A stretch of 64,000 nucleotides of DNA from Gliomastix tumulicola (taxonomy: Eukaryota > Ascomycota > Sordariomycetes > Hypocreales > Bionectriaceae), in assembly GCA_001599755.1 (NCBI GenBank), contig BCHX01000010.1, positions 278,785-342,784 on the forward strand, in the 5' to 3' direction. The first letter of the stretch is position 1. Each line of letters begins with the position of its first letter. The notes under the pieces are model-generated. The model was not told where the DNA came from. It saw nothing but the letters and a program-made list of their open reading frames with translations, and searched no databases. Positions 9,555 through 19,067 of this stretch are shown in pieces. The translations under genes and the position numbers were made by a program.

Positions 9555-10516
9555 CTCTGGATGACAAGGAATAGATATGAACAGTCAAGTATAGGCATCT
9601 TCCTGGTTTATCTACCGCATGCATACCATTTACTGACACGTCGATTAGATGTACTAACTATACTAATAACTGTTACAGTTGGGATAATAAAATACAGAAT
9701 GAACCGTTTCTTGTAATTATTGACGCTGCGCGCCTTTGCATTTTTGTTTTCTCCTTTACCTTCTCCGATGCCCTCACGATAGCCTTATCGATTTCTTTTN
9801 CCACCAGGCCTCTAATGGGTCTCTTTGGTATCACACCTCTCAACCACAACAGCCGATAAAAAAATATCACAATCAAATCACCATGATCGCCAAGATGAGA
9901 GCTTTTCCGTCATGTCATTTCTTTTTTCTAGAGTGGGGAGGTGACGGCCAGTTTCGTACGCAGTGGCCGGTTTGGTACACTCGTCCACACGTATTGAATT
10001 TAAAATCAAGATTGATGTGTGGCTTGGCAAGAGGCCTGCTGAAGGCAAAAAGTCTAGAAGCTGACAAGAATCTCCATGTGAGGATGTTAAAGCCATATTC
10101 TGCTCCTCGATGTGCAGTAGCTTGTCAACATTCCGAAGGCTCGGCACTCAGGCGCGAATATCAACACAGTCAGGGTCTTGGTGTATGGTCGAGATGGGAG
10201 AGTCATCGACTGAATATATAAGAGTAACATTTATTGATACTCTACGGTGTTGATAAGCTTCTCAACAATCTATTTTTTCATATCTCGCCTTTGTTGTCGT
10301 GATATTACGACATGGAGGCACGACCCACTTGGCGGCCTACTACACAGAGCAACCTACGCAGCGGACTTGATACACGACGGACCACCTGCGGACCTGATAC
10401 ACGTGGGTATTGGTACAGTAGGAAGGTCGACTTCGCGTCATGGCCGAGCTCGAACAGTGTATTGGCGAGCAGCAGCGCGAGTAGCGGAAAGCGCTTCGTA
10501 CCCAACAACTAAGACG
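9555..10516. other. Intergenic between WD40 and nuclease-like genes
   Basis: AT-richer, with a 161-codon plus frame (9736-10221) that lacks any family signature and contains an N. The only notable structure is the dispersed repeat near 10350-10425. Both flanking genes end towards this interval, so it should hold their terminators. Confidence 0.4.
10350..10425. repeat. Dispersed repeat, copy 1 of 2
   Basis: A stretch ending CCTGCGGACCTGATACACG followed by GGGTATTGGTAC recurs at about 34215-34290 in the same orientation, with one transition across the last 33 bases and weaker similarity before it. It also holds an internal echo, GCGGACTTGATACACG. It may be part of an LTR or other transposon end. 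Confidence 0.6.
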
Positions 10517-12070
10517 TTAGACAGAAAGCACATGATTCCGGAAAGCTGGCCAGTATTCCTTCTCTGCCCACTGAACTAGGCGATCAAGCGCCACAAATAA
10601 TTTATAGATGCCCACCTCGGATCGTGTATCACCGAGGCGAAGAGCAGGGAGCAGGAGACGTAGTGATCTCTCTGTCTCAATTTCGTTGCTGGCGATACCA
10701 GGCGTGGTTGCGACGAACTGCCAATCATGTCCTTGAATGATGATGCCAGCGAGAAACTGGATGGCGGATATCGGCCCCTGCTCTGACGTATCGTCGTTTT
10801 CAGCCCAATGCAGGCTCCTCCACTGGGCCGTATGCCAGTTACCCATCTGAAATAAAGCCGCCTCCCAATCCTCGCCCTGACGCTTGGTCTCGACGGAAAT
10901 GACTACCGGCTGACGCGACATGTTGTGCCCTCCTCCCGGGGTGTGGTTGATTGTTGCCCCGGGGCGGACAGCAGCCACAGCATCGATCATGTTTTGGTCG
11001 TGCGCTTCGAAGGGCTTGATGCAAAGGCAGTAGTCAATTTGCGACCTTGGACTTGCCCTAACTCTACCGGGTTTCGTATCAAGAAAGTCGGGGATGATGC
11101 TCGAAGTTGTGCAATAATGATATTGCGTCATCCTCATGGGCACTTCATCTTCGGTTAAGAGCTGCCGAAAAATAGAACCGTGCACCTTGTCATTCCATTC
11201 TGCTTCATGACTATTGCTTCTCTCGGCCTCAGTAGCGCGCTGCCACAAAGCCTTTGTGTACCGTCGCGACGGCAGCCGAATTTCGGAGTGGCGATAATCC
11301 AGAGGGCCCTCAGTCTCTGGAGAAAAAAAGAATTCGGGGAGGCCGAGATCTTCCAACGGTTCTCTCATTTCCGCGGGGAGGACCCCGAGTCCAAAATCAA
11401 TTTGGCGCAAATCGTGATGGAGCGTCTGCAGTGTCGGTGGAAGCGCGTCTGTGGGGTGGAAATTGTCGAGATGGAAGGTAAGCGATATTTGAGCGCGGCG
11501 AATTCTCTTGCTTGGCGAGGACTCACGGCTCTTGGGGCCGTGATTATTCTTCCTATCCGCCGTCGTGGTGGTGGTAGTGGAGCCAGCCTCGGAGGATGTT
11601 CTGGAGGCGATAATCGATCGGCCGTAAGCGGTCGGGTGATGTGAAGGCATTGGGATCGTGTGCGCAGTGAGGCCGAATCTCGAGGGGAGTGCTGATTCTG
11701 TGTCTTGCTCTTCCGAGCCTCGCTGATCAGCGATGTCGCCCAGTGGTTGTTTCGGTGCTGGTTGTGCCATTCCACGTCGAGCCTTGCGGTAAGGTCTGTC
11801 GGCGCGCCCGACTTCTCTATTCAAGTTATCGCGACTCTTTGTACGCGACGATACGGTAGAAGGCAGTGTAGGAGGCGAAAGTAGGTACTGCTCCGCGGGA
11901 GCTCGCGTGACTGTTAGCTTGCGGCGCTTCTGCGAGCCGCATTGCGCGTAGTTTGGTGCGCAAGTGTTGTTGCTTTTGGCTGCTTCGTAAGGCGCGTCGG
12001 ATGAGCTCTCGTCAGCAATGGCATGAAGCCAGCTCTGGATGAATTCAAAGCCGGGATCAGGATATTCCAT
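10517..12070 (-). CDS. Fungal PD-(D/E)XK nuclease-like domain protein
   Basis: 517-residue single-exon protein. Residues 1-200 are low-complexity, Ser/Thr- and Arg-rich and probably disordered. The C-terminal half matches the fungal PD-(D/E)XK nuclease-like family (PDDEXK_12 type): an alpha-helical lead with WNDKVHGSIFRQLL, then IDYCLCI with Asp346, INHTPGG, and VVISVETKRQGEDW giving Glu394-x-Lys396, followed by ALFQMGNWHTAQW. The Asp...Glu-x-Lys arrangement suggests the metal-binding catalytic set is kept. These proteins are common in fungal accessory genomes and no substrate is established that I know of. The ATG at 12070 is the first in the frame. It is transcribed away from the Spok-like relic starting at 13017, with about 950 bases between, and both carry nuclease-superfamily domains. 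No break is seen. Confidence 0.82.
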   Translation of the reverse strand: MEYPDPGFEFIQSWLHAIADESSSDAPYEAAKSNNTCAPNYAQCGSQKRRKLTVTRAPAEQYLLSPPTLPSTVSSRTKSRDNLNREVGRADRPYRKARRGMAQPAPKQPLGDIADQRGSEEQDTESALPSRFGLTAHTIPMPSHHPTAYGRSIIASRTSSEAGSTTTTTTADRKNNHGPKSRESSPSKRIRRAQISLTFHLDNFHPTDALPPTLQTLHHDLRQIDFGLGVLPAEMREPLEDLGLPEFFFSPETEGPLDYRHSEIRLPSRRYTKALWQRATEAERSNSHEAEWNDKVHGSIFRQLLTEDEVPMRMTQYHYCTTSSIIPDFLDTKPGRVRASPRSQIDYCLCIKPFEAHDQNMIDAVAAVRPGATINHTPGGGHNMSRQPVVISVETKRQGEDWEAALFQMGNWHTAQWRSLHWAENDDTSEQGPISAIQFLAGIIIQGHDWQFVATTPGIASNEIETERSLRLLLPALRLGDTRSEVGIYKLFVALDRLVQWAEKEYWPAFRNHVLSV

Positions 12071-13016
12071 CGGTGATCACGAAGTCGACTTTGCTATTCC
12101 ATTTTGCAGCATGTCGTCGTGTCGAGTCGTTGTAAGTATCGTAGGAAGAGAAGAGGGGAAGAGAAGAAGGGAAGAAAATCGAACACGCGTTCGATTGCGG
12201 CGGACCCGTCAACAAGGAGCCCCACTAATAGCACCGCCACCACCGCCACCTCCCCCAAATAGAAATTTCATGACAGGGACTGTTAGCATTTTGCTAGTGC
12301 CAAAAAAAAATTCTACAGGCAACCCAACAGAGGACACGTGAGGCTCCCATCGGCGTCGTAACACCGTCCACGATCGCATGACACTCGAATTGTGCGATGA
12401 GATGTGCTCTTACCAAATACCCTACTGTAGTTAGGCTTCCATCTCTTTGGGGCAAAGGGGAATCCCTATCAGGGTCGGCCAGGTACCTTTACCGCGGAAG
12501 TGCGCCGGAGTAGGGACCTGACAGGGATAATGGCCATCCTTGGGTGTTGTTGGATGAAAGAAAGAGTAGGTATCATTATGACGGATTGGGGCTTTCTTGC
12601 CATTAGCCATTTCGTGCCGGAGAATGAACCGCCGTTTACCCGGAAGCACGTAAGGACATGAGTTGAGTGCTCAAGGAGACGCGACGCGCTGTTAGGTTGC
12701 CGGGACTTGCGGGAGCGTCATCTCGTCTTCCTTTTCAACACATTCCCAGGACATCATCAGGTATGCATCAAGTTGTTGCTTCCAACAGGAGTTGGCCCAA
12801 GTTTTGGGGCTGAGGAGTCATTTTGCGCCTCAGGTGTGCGAGCCCCATATTTCGGTCTTGATGTGGCTGGTGCGGACCGACCCACTTGTGACATGGTTCC
12901 CTAGGCAACAGGTTTTATCTTGTCCCAATGTTTCCCCCCTTCTTCGGGCGTGTCACAACAACCCAGTCCTCGCCGTCAATCATCCGCCCGCCTCTCGCAC
13001 AAACCCATCCGCCTCC
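12071..13016. promoter_or_regulatory. Divergent intergenic region between nuclease-like gene and Spok-like relic
   Basis: About 950 bases separating two head-to-head genes, so both promoters should lie here. I see a purine-rich GAAGAGAAGAGGGG tract near 12141-12170, a CACCGCC-type repeat near 12231-12255 and a poly-A run at about 12302-12312, but no clear TATA box. Small open frames inside have no support. Confidence 0.4.
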
Positions 13017-13132
13017 ATGGAAGAAATTGAGAGGCTGCAGAAGCAGCTACGGGAAGAACAGCGCCTACGGGAAGAGGAGCAACGACGACGTGAAGCTGCT
13101 GAAGGTCGTGCCCTCGAAGAACAACAACACCG

Positions 13133-13225
13133 AGAAGAAGAACAACGCCGACGCGAAGAAGAGCAACGCCGACGCGAAGAAGAACAACGCCGACGCGAAG
13201 AAGAACAACGCCGACGCGAAGAAGC
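13133..13225 (+). repeat. 21-bp in-frame repeat in the Spok-like coiled coil
   Basis: Four to five tandem copies of a 21-base unit encoding the heptad EEEQRRR, with one or two base differences. A 21-base period keeps both reading frame and coiled-coil register, so length changes here would alter only the coil length. Confidence 0.85.
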
Positions 13226-13945
13226 CGAAGAGCGCGCAAGCGCGTCGCAACAGCTGCCACTCGATACGTACCTTGAGATTTGCCATACGCTCCGCCTCGC
13301 TATCGACGTTGTCACCGACCGTTCTCTCACGACCCAAGGCGACACTACCAATCCGACCGGCCGCATCTACCCCCGCCGGATTATTCCCTGGGATGCATTT
13401 GCGACAGAGCAAGAGAAAGTNTGGGCCGACCTTTCTTTCAGTCCCTCGTTCGCTTNCCGATCCGCCTTTCCATCTCGACACCAGCTNGAATACGTGAAAT
13501 CACTGCTNCATCCGATTAGCAGCGAGANNGGTCTCCGAAATGGCGAGCGGGACGTGGTGGAGAACGCAGTTCAGAAGCTCATGGACGCCACATACGGCGA
13601 TCCAGCCCTGAGGAGTCACCTCGATCTAAACGGGACAGTGACGTTCGAGAGTCACACCAACCTCGGAATGACCGACGAATCCCTCTCTGAATCGATGGAA
13701 CAAGTCTCTCGGCTCCAGACCACCGGCCAAAATGACCAGGGGTCGGAAAGGGCGTGGGAAAGGGAATCAAGCCGACCAGTTTTGCATTTCCCGAACGTCG
13801 GACGATCGAAGAGTCCCAGCGGTCGCGATCGAGTACAAAGCGCCCCATAAGTTGACTCGCGACGAGGTCATCACAGGAGGACGAGGGTTTTGCGTTCGCT
13901 GCTAGGCGGCTCACCACCGCCGTGGTAACCCAACTTTTCTCCTAC

Positions 13946-15238
13946 ATGGTGGGCAAAGGCATCCAATATGGCTACATTTGTACGGGGGAGACGTACGTCT
14001 TCCTCTACATTCCAAGCGACCCCTCCTGTGTCTACTACTCCGTTTGTGTACCGAGCCTGGATGTGGAAGACGATGACGAGAACCGACTTCACCGGACGGC
14101 TGTAGCGCAAGTCTTTGCTTTTGTGCTTCAAGCCATTCGATCGCCGCCGCCGTCTCAGGCATGGCATGACGCTGCCGACAACCTTGATACCTGGTCTGTT
14201 GAGTACGAAGACGTGCTGAGGAGCATTCCGGCGACAATTCGCAAGGGGAAGCGCACGACACCATACAGGGCACAACGTTGGAAAGGCTTCGTGCGCTCAC
14301 CGATTCGAACGCGCTCGCGATGCATGCCTCCTCAGAATGAAACAAAGCAGTCCAGCGGCGATGACCAAGACGACGACCCTCCTTCTCCAACACCCAACCC
14401 GGCCGGGCGTCCCGGTGAATCGAGGGAGCTCGGCTCGAGCGAAGCACAAGTGCAAGATAGTGGATTAGCCATGCGAGAGGACTCCGGCAAACGACAGAAC
14501 ATACAAGAGCGGCCATATTGCACTCAAGAGTGCCTCCATGGTGTCGCTTTCGGCGGTCCGCTAGACAAGAGGTGTCCTAATATTGCAGACCATGGCGGGA
14601 CACACATTGGTCCACGGGAGTTTCTTGCCCTCATGCGCCTTCAATTGGCAATTGATCGTGGGGACGATGCTGACTGTGCGCCTCTCTACCTTTCCGGGTC
14701 GCGGGGGTCCCTCTTCAAACTACGCTTGTCGACCGGTGGTTACACGCTCGTGGCAAAAGGGGTGGAGGCAATAGATGCAAAACATCTACGGCACGAGAAC
14801 AACATATACGATCATGTTCGGCAACTCCAGGGGACCTTCGTGCCGGTCTGTCTCGGTACAATTGATCTGATCAAGCCGTACTATTTCGATAGCGGCGTCT
14901 ACGTGCATTTTTTGTTGTTGAGTTATGGCGGTCGGCCTGTTTTGCGAGAGATGAATGAGGTCAAGGCGAGTGTTACCGACCAGATCATCGCAGCACTCGG
15001 TCGACTTCACCAGCACCAAGTCCTGCACTGTGATGCAGAGCCACGCAATGTCCTCTACGATCGGTCTAGCGGGCGATGCATGTTGGTCGACTTGATGTTA
15101 GCAGAGATTCATGCCCGACATCCTCTTGGGTCCATCAATAGCAATTGTCGAAGCTGGCAGAGGAAGTGGGCGCTACGACAGCACGAGCTAGATATTTTTT
15201 ATGTTGAAGTACAATCGCTACGGGCAAGTTTGGCATGA
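13946..15238 (+). CDS. Surviving open frame of the Spok-like relic: nuclease end, Cys-rich zinc region, kinase
   Basis: Open frame from an internal ATG at 13946 to the stop at 15238 (430 residues), inside the broken Spok-like gene. It keeps the tail of the nuclease region, an acidic/Pro-rich linker, a Cys/His cluster (YCTQECLHG, then CPN and nearby His) and a kinase-like domain with an HxD-type catalytic loop reading LHCDAEPRNVLYD and a following VDL, where the metal-binding Asp is kept but the usual DFG-like neighbours are changed. No stop or frameshift is seen in these 1.3 kb. Whether it is transcribed is unknown. If it is, the product would contain the half that gives resistance in Podospora, without an intact nuclease. 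Alternatively it is simply decay not yet visible. Confidence 0.5.
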   Translation: MVGKGIQYGYICTGETYVFLYIPSDPSCVYYSVCVPSLDVEDDDENRLHRTAVAQVFAFVLQAIRSPPPSQAWHDAADNLDTWSVEYEDVLRSIPATIRKGKRTTPYRAQRWKGFVRSPIRTRSRCMPPQNETKQSSGDDQDDDPPSPTPNPAGRPGESRELGSSEAQVQDSGLAMREDSGKRQNIQERPYCTQECLHGVAFGGPLDKRCPNIADHGGTHIGPREFLALMRLQLAIDRGDDADCAPLYLSGSRGSLFKLRLSTGGYTLVAKGVEAIDAKHLRHENNIYDHVRQLQGTFVPVCLGTIDLIKPYYFDSGVYVHFLLLSYGGRPVLREMNEVKASVTDQIIAALGRLHQHQVLHCDAEPRNVLYDRSSGRCMLVDLMLAEIHARHPLGSINSNCRSWQRKWALRQHELDIFYVEVQSLRASLA

Positions 15239-17183
15239 AGACACGCAAGCCCATGGTACACATGGCTTGTCGCATGGAATGGAATGGATGAATGAATTGA
15301 TCTGTCTTCCCTTGTGAACTTGACTTTCTACTGTTCGTGTAAGTACGAAAGAAGATTTATGGCGGAAAATGGTCACCGTGGCCCGTGTAGCGCCCCTGAC
15401 CGGGAGTGGTTGACGCTGGGCCGGGAAATATTTAAGTTGTAATTCAAGGAAGCCCATCCGTTTCCATCATCACCGTTTTCGATGAATCCAACGCAATGTA
15501 TGCCTTGCTCTCCTAAGAACTCACCCACCTGGTAGTTGTCTAGTGGCATTGTCTCCCTCACGCCAAATAACTTGACAATGCAGAGGTCTTTCAGTTTCAT
15601 CCTTATGAGTGGCGAGTTGACTTCGGACCAAGTAATGTTGGGAAGGTGTGGGTAGGATTATTAGCATGATTTTATCGGAAACCCAACACTGATATATCGC
15701 TGGACTAACACGGAGAGCTTCGCGGCGCTGTACACCGAAAATATTAAAGTCAACATATGCACAAGCAGGCGCTCCTAGCATCTAAATTCTACCGAGCTCT
15801 ACTCCGCCTCACTAGTAGCCTTGGATTAGGCGCGAGCGGATCCTTACCGGTGCTGTGTAAAATGAATTTCCTGCCTAATGACATGTCCATCCTCTACAAT
15901 TGGTGCGAACCTGCGTTTACAAATAGGTACTCCGCGTAGACAGAGTGCATCGAGATAGCGTGATGTAGATACCTCGTCAAACAATGTTTCTAGCACTACG
16001 CTCCCGCCTGCGTGAGCCGCGACTTCCAATATACAGTGATATACGGATGAGAAGGGGACTGTTACGATGGAAGATGCAAACGAGGTTGACGCGTCGCGTA
16101 TTATACGGATGTGTCTCAACATCTCAATTAATTTCGGATATACCAGCACCTGGAAGTTTGGTCGGAGATAAGGACAAATCAGGAAGTTGACAAGGAAAAG
16201 CCGACAATTGAGGGTAGCTGACAATTAATAATAGAAGAGTAGGAGCCCAGGCGTGAAATCCTTTTGCAATAAATAAAAAGGGTTTCTTGGCTCCGTGCGC
16301 ATCAAGACCAGCTTGTATATTCGGTTTCGGACTTCACCGGCGAGGCCGAACAAGCCGAGTGACTTGGCAATAGGGGACTGTCGACATCCTTAGCTTCAAG
16401 GCTGTTCAATCATTATCGCTCGTGAACGTGCACAGACTTCGAAAGGCCAAGTAGCTCTGGTCTTCTCTTTGGGAGCTGCCGCCGCACTAAACTGGTCCTC
16501 GTGGCGCATCATGGTGATTACCTGGCGTGAGCGTAAGGTGTTGGTCGAGTGTGAACAAATTCTCCCCGCAAGTGTAGAAATATTGTGGCTGAACCTATTT
16601 CTGTAAACACAAGGATAAGAGACGGCCAGCCGTCATGATGCCCACATCAGGTGTAACGGTAAGTGGCAAGTGTAATACGCGGAAAGAGGATGCCAAGGAT
16701 GCTTCACAGCCCGGGTCATCCATGGTGGGGGACTCGCAGATGGTCTCTGAGTCTCTTCATACCCCGCAACTGAAACCCGCAATATAAAGTTCCATGATGC
16801 AATCATTCTCATCTCAATGGCATCGAGTGAATGAAATATGAGCTAGCTGTCAGAGAACTTTCCTCACCTTAGAGAGTGGGATGGTTTCATTGGCGCAACT
16901 CAGAGAAGGACTAATGGGAAGACCGTTGTGACATCACGATCGTGCCTATCAAGAGGCCCTTTGAGTCCACCCTACTTCGCCGTGATCCGAGCAGTGAATC
17001 AACACCGTTCGTTTACTATTTCCTGATGACGGAAACTAACCTTACACCCAGTCTGACTATTCGGCCACTCTGCTCCCAAAGTTCATATCCAAGCGCGCAT
17101 GACATTTGGGTTTTCTGCCTCAATCTCGATGAGGCAGTTGATGCTGGGGCGAAATGCTGGCGCCCGTTGTGTTGAAGATGGTC
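15239..17183. other. Intergenic, with unassigned minus-strand coding-like fragments
   Basis: Nearly 2 kb without a supported gene. Minus-strand frames at 15373-15600, 15521-15781 and 15844-16224 have fairly natural composition (for example LCIVKLFGVRETMPLDNYQV), lie in succession, and could be exons of one gene read from about 16224 to 15373. I cannot place splice sites that join them and recognise no family. The part from 16225 to 17183 shows no open frame of interest. Confidence 0.25.
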
Positions 17184-17763
17184 TCAGCCGAGCCGGCCAT
17201 TTCCTGACGCACGTCGGCCTCCTGGCCCCTGTGTCCAGCTTCCATCACGACGAATGTGGATTTTGCCATTTTGTGCTCCTTTACCGTCGGTTGGTTGGAT
17301 AGACATGTGTTGACAGTGGTCCTGAGAGCATTTGGTATGCCAGCCNCAGATAAGTGTGCCCGCAGAAACTTTGGCCTCGAACATGGCCCTTTTGCCCAAA
17401 GCGACCGTCATGCTGCGTTCTCGTGGCTGAATGGTNCCATGTTCGAGAGGTACGGGTATATACAAAGATACTGTGCTGGAGTCGAACTTAGGCATGGCGT
17501 AGGTATTATGAACAGGGTGATTTGAACAGACAGCGAGCCCATGTAGTTCTTGGAACTGGCAGCGGCAGANTAGGCTTGAATTNATTTGTCTTTANAATCA
17601 GCTGATAANCTATCTGGGGAATTNCTGCGGCATATGTATGCTAGGCTTCTCATGGTGTTGTCATTAGGTCGTCATGTGTCGCCACGCAAACTATCAGGTC
17701 TATACCGNCTCAGAATGGACGGCCAACACGAGACAAAATGAGTGAGTAATATTATAGGGTACT
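17184..17763. other. Weak minus-strand open frame and N-rich spacer
   Basis: A 103-codon minus-strand frame (17184-17495) opens MPKFDSSTVSLYIPVP and has plausible composition, but no domain and two Ns. The rest, to 17763, holds several Ns and nothing recognisable. Confidence 0.2.
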
Positions 17764-18354
17764 TTAGGGTCTTAAAAAGCTTCGGAAAGATTCTCTATGC
17801 AGCTTTTCTCCCTCGCCGTGGCGAAATCGCGATGACGGCAGGAACCGGATGTTGTCCTTGAACTTGCCCGTCTGCTGCTGGCCCTTGTGGTATGTGGTGT
17901 GCAGCATGACCAGTCCGTGCTTGAGGTACACGTTGCGCCGCCGCTGCGTGTTGCGCCGCTGCGTGTTGCGCCGCTGCGTGTTGCGCCGCTGCGTGTTGCG
18001 CCAGGTGATGGAGAACAGCTCGCTCTCGCGCAGCGGTTGGCCCGCGCCCATGTGGATCAGCACAACCGCTGCGGCCTCGTATAGGGCAATGGCCTTCTCC
18101 CGCCAACACCCGGTGCCGTCGGCCGCGGCGGTGAGGAAGGAGCCCCGCAGCCTCTCCGAGCCCCGAATGGCGGCGACCAAGAAGCCCAGCATTCTCTCGG
18201 TGCTGGCCGAAGAACCAGCCAAAGGTGTCGGCATCGAGATTGTCCTTAAGGGCTTCAGAGCACAGCCGCGGGATGCCCTGTGCACTAAACATGAGCTCGT
18301 CGTACAACAGTGTCGGGGCCTGCCTCCAAACAATTCAGCTACGACCTTACTCAA
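17764..18354 (-). pseudogene. Telomere-linked RecQ-helicase-like family fragment
   Basis: 196-codon minus-strand frame without a proper ATG at its 5' end. The segment LIHMGAGQPLRESELFSITW, then RRRNVYLKHGLVMLHTTYHK and KFKDNIRFLP, follows the pattern I associate with the non-helicase part of large fungal subtelomeric RecQ-like (TLH) proteins, which are usually over 1,000 residues. No helicase motifs (DExH, Walker A) are present nearby, so this is a fragment. It also carries an expanded RNTQR repeat inside the conserved block. The frame ends at 17764 in unrelated sequence. The family assignment rests on memory of the motif pattern and is moderate. Confidence 0.5.
17933..18002 (-). repeat. 15-bp in-frame tandem repeat, RNTQR units
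   Basis: Four to five copies of TTGCGCCGCTGCGTG on the plus strand, the first extended by CCG. On the minus strand each unit encodes RNTQR. The period is a multiple of three, so the expansion leaves the frame open. Confidence 0.9.
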
Positions 18355-18860
18355 GAATACTCGACCGAAGTGCGCCGTACTTTGCTTTTTCAGCCAATCA
18401 GCGCCCTAAGAATTCTGCCCCCGGTCATGGCCAAGCAAGTGCGCCGCACTTCGTCGAAGAGAAAACGGAGAGAAAGAGGCGGGAGAAGGAAGCAAGACAA
18501 CCAGAGAGGAGGGCCAACGGGCATTTCGAAGCTTGCGTGGGACTGGAGAATACGACGGGTGTGCAGCTGGAGCATCAGACACGCTCAATGGACCTAGACA
18601 TTCTGGAAGAGGGGGAGAGCACTCGAGACGAGATTATTGTCGCTCTTCCGGCCTTCACGCACCCCCTTGCGGTGCCTGATCCTACAAGGCGGGGGTCGGA
18701 TGACGAAATCGCAATGGCACAGAGACCTTCTAGTCATACAACAAAGCCTAAGAGGCCTTCTCTCATGGTGGAGAGTGATCGGGAGATGGTGGCAGCATAT
18801 GGGGACCAGCGGCGGTCGCAGCGGAATAGAAAGCAACCACGGTGGATTGATGACAGCTGA
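18273..18860 (+). CDS. Hypothetical basic protein
   Basis: Plus-strand frame, 195 residues from the ATG at 18273, with part of its 5' end antisense to the helicase-like fragment. Central residues are Lys/Arg/Glu-rich (KTERKRREKEARQPERR), then an acidic patch MDLDILEEGE, and the C-terminus RRSQRNRKQPRW is basic. It resembles the disordered tail of a DNA-binding or transposon protein. No domain is recognised. The true start may be a later ATG such as the one at 18588. Confidence 0.3.
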   Translation: MPCALNMSSSYNSVGACLQTIQLRPYSRILDRSAPYFAFSANQRPKNSAPGHGQASAPHFVEEKTERKRREKEARQPERRANGHFEACVGLENTTGVQLEHQTRSMDLDILEEGESTRDEIIVALPAFTHPLAVPDPTRRGSDDEIAMAQRPSSHTTKPKRPSLMVESDREMVAAYGDQRRSQRNRKQPRWIDDS

Positions 18861-19067
18861 TTGACAAAGGATAAATATAAAACACTAGATCATTCTGATA
18901 TATGAGTTTGAAAATGTCACATTCAGCGGACGTTAGGGTATGCTGAGATGAAGTGGTGCATGTAAGTCAGTAGAAATCCGGCGCATCGACGGATCCGGCG
19001 GATCCCCGGTAAATCCCTTACTCGCCAGCCAGCGTTTTATGATGAACCTTTCTCGACAGCCACCAGC

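Larger units (their letters stand above)
13017..15238 (+). pseudogene. Spok-like: Spok-family spore-killer relic (coiled coil, broken nuclease, Cys-rich and kinase regions)
   Basis: Homologue of the Podospora Spok meiotic drivers, single-gene killer/antidote systems acting on ascospores. From the ATG at 13017 the order is a coiled coil rich in EEQRRRE heptads (to about 13240), a conserved nuclease-associated region up to about 13735, then a shift to another frame that runs to a stop at 13848-13850. The nuclease Glu-x-Lys core is still visible out of frame at 13831-13839. An apparent internal deletion around 13870-13890 follows, and the homology resumes in an open frame to 15238. In Podospora the nuclease region is needed for killing and the kinase region for resistance. 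Here at least two lesions hit the nuclease part, so the full-length product is not made. Several Ns lie at 13422-13530. Confidence 0.85.

Noticed and set aside
12976..13481. Several open frames of 94-189 codons in other frames over the Spok-like coiled coil.
   Set aside because: They are shadows of the 21-bp repeat and of the real frame; the coiled-coil frame fits a known family.
17795..18409. Alternative frames over the RNTQR repeat (minus 17795-18307, plus 17849-18409).
   Set aside because: Only the frame ending at 17764 carries family motifs; the others are low-complexity products of the 15-bp repeat.
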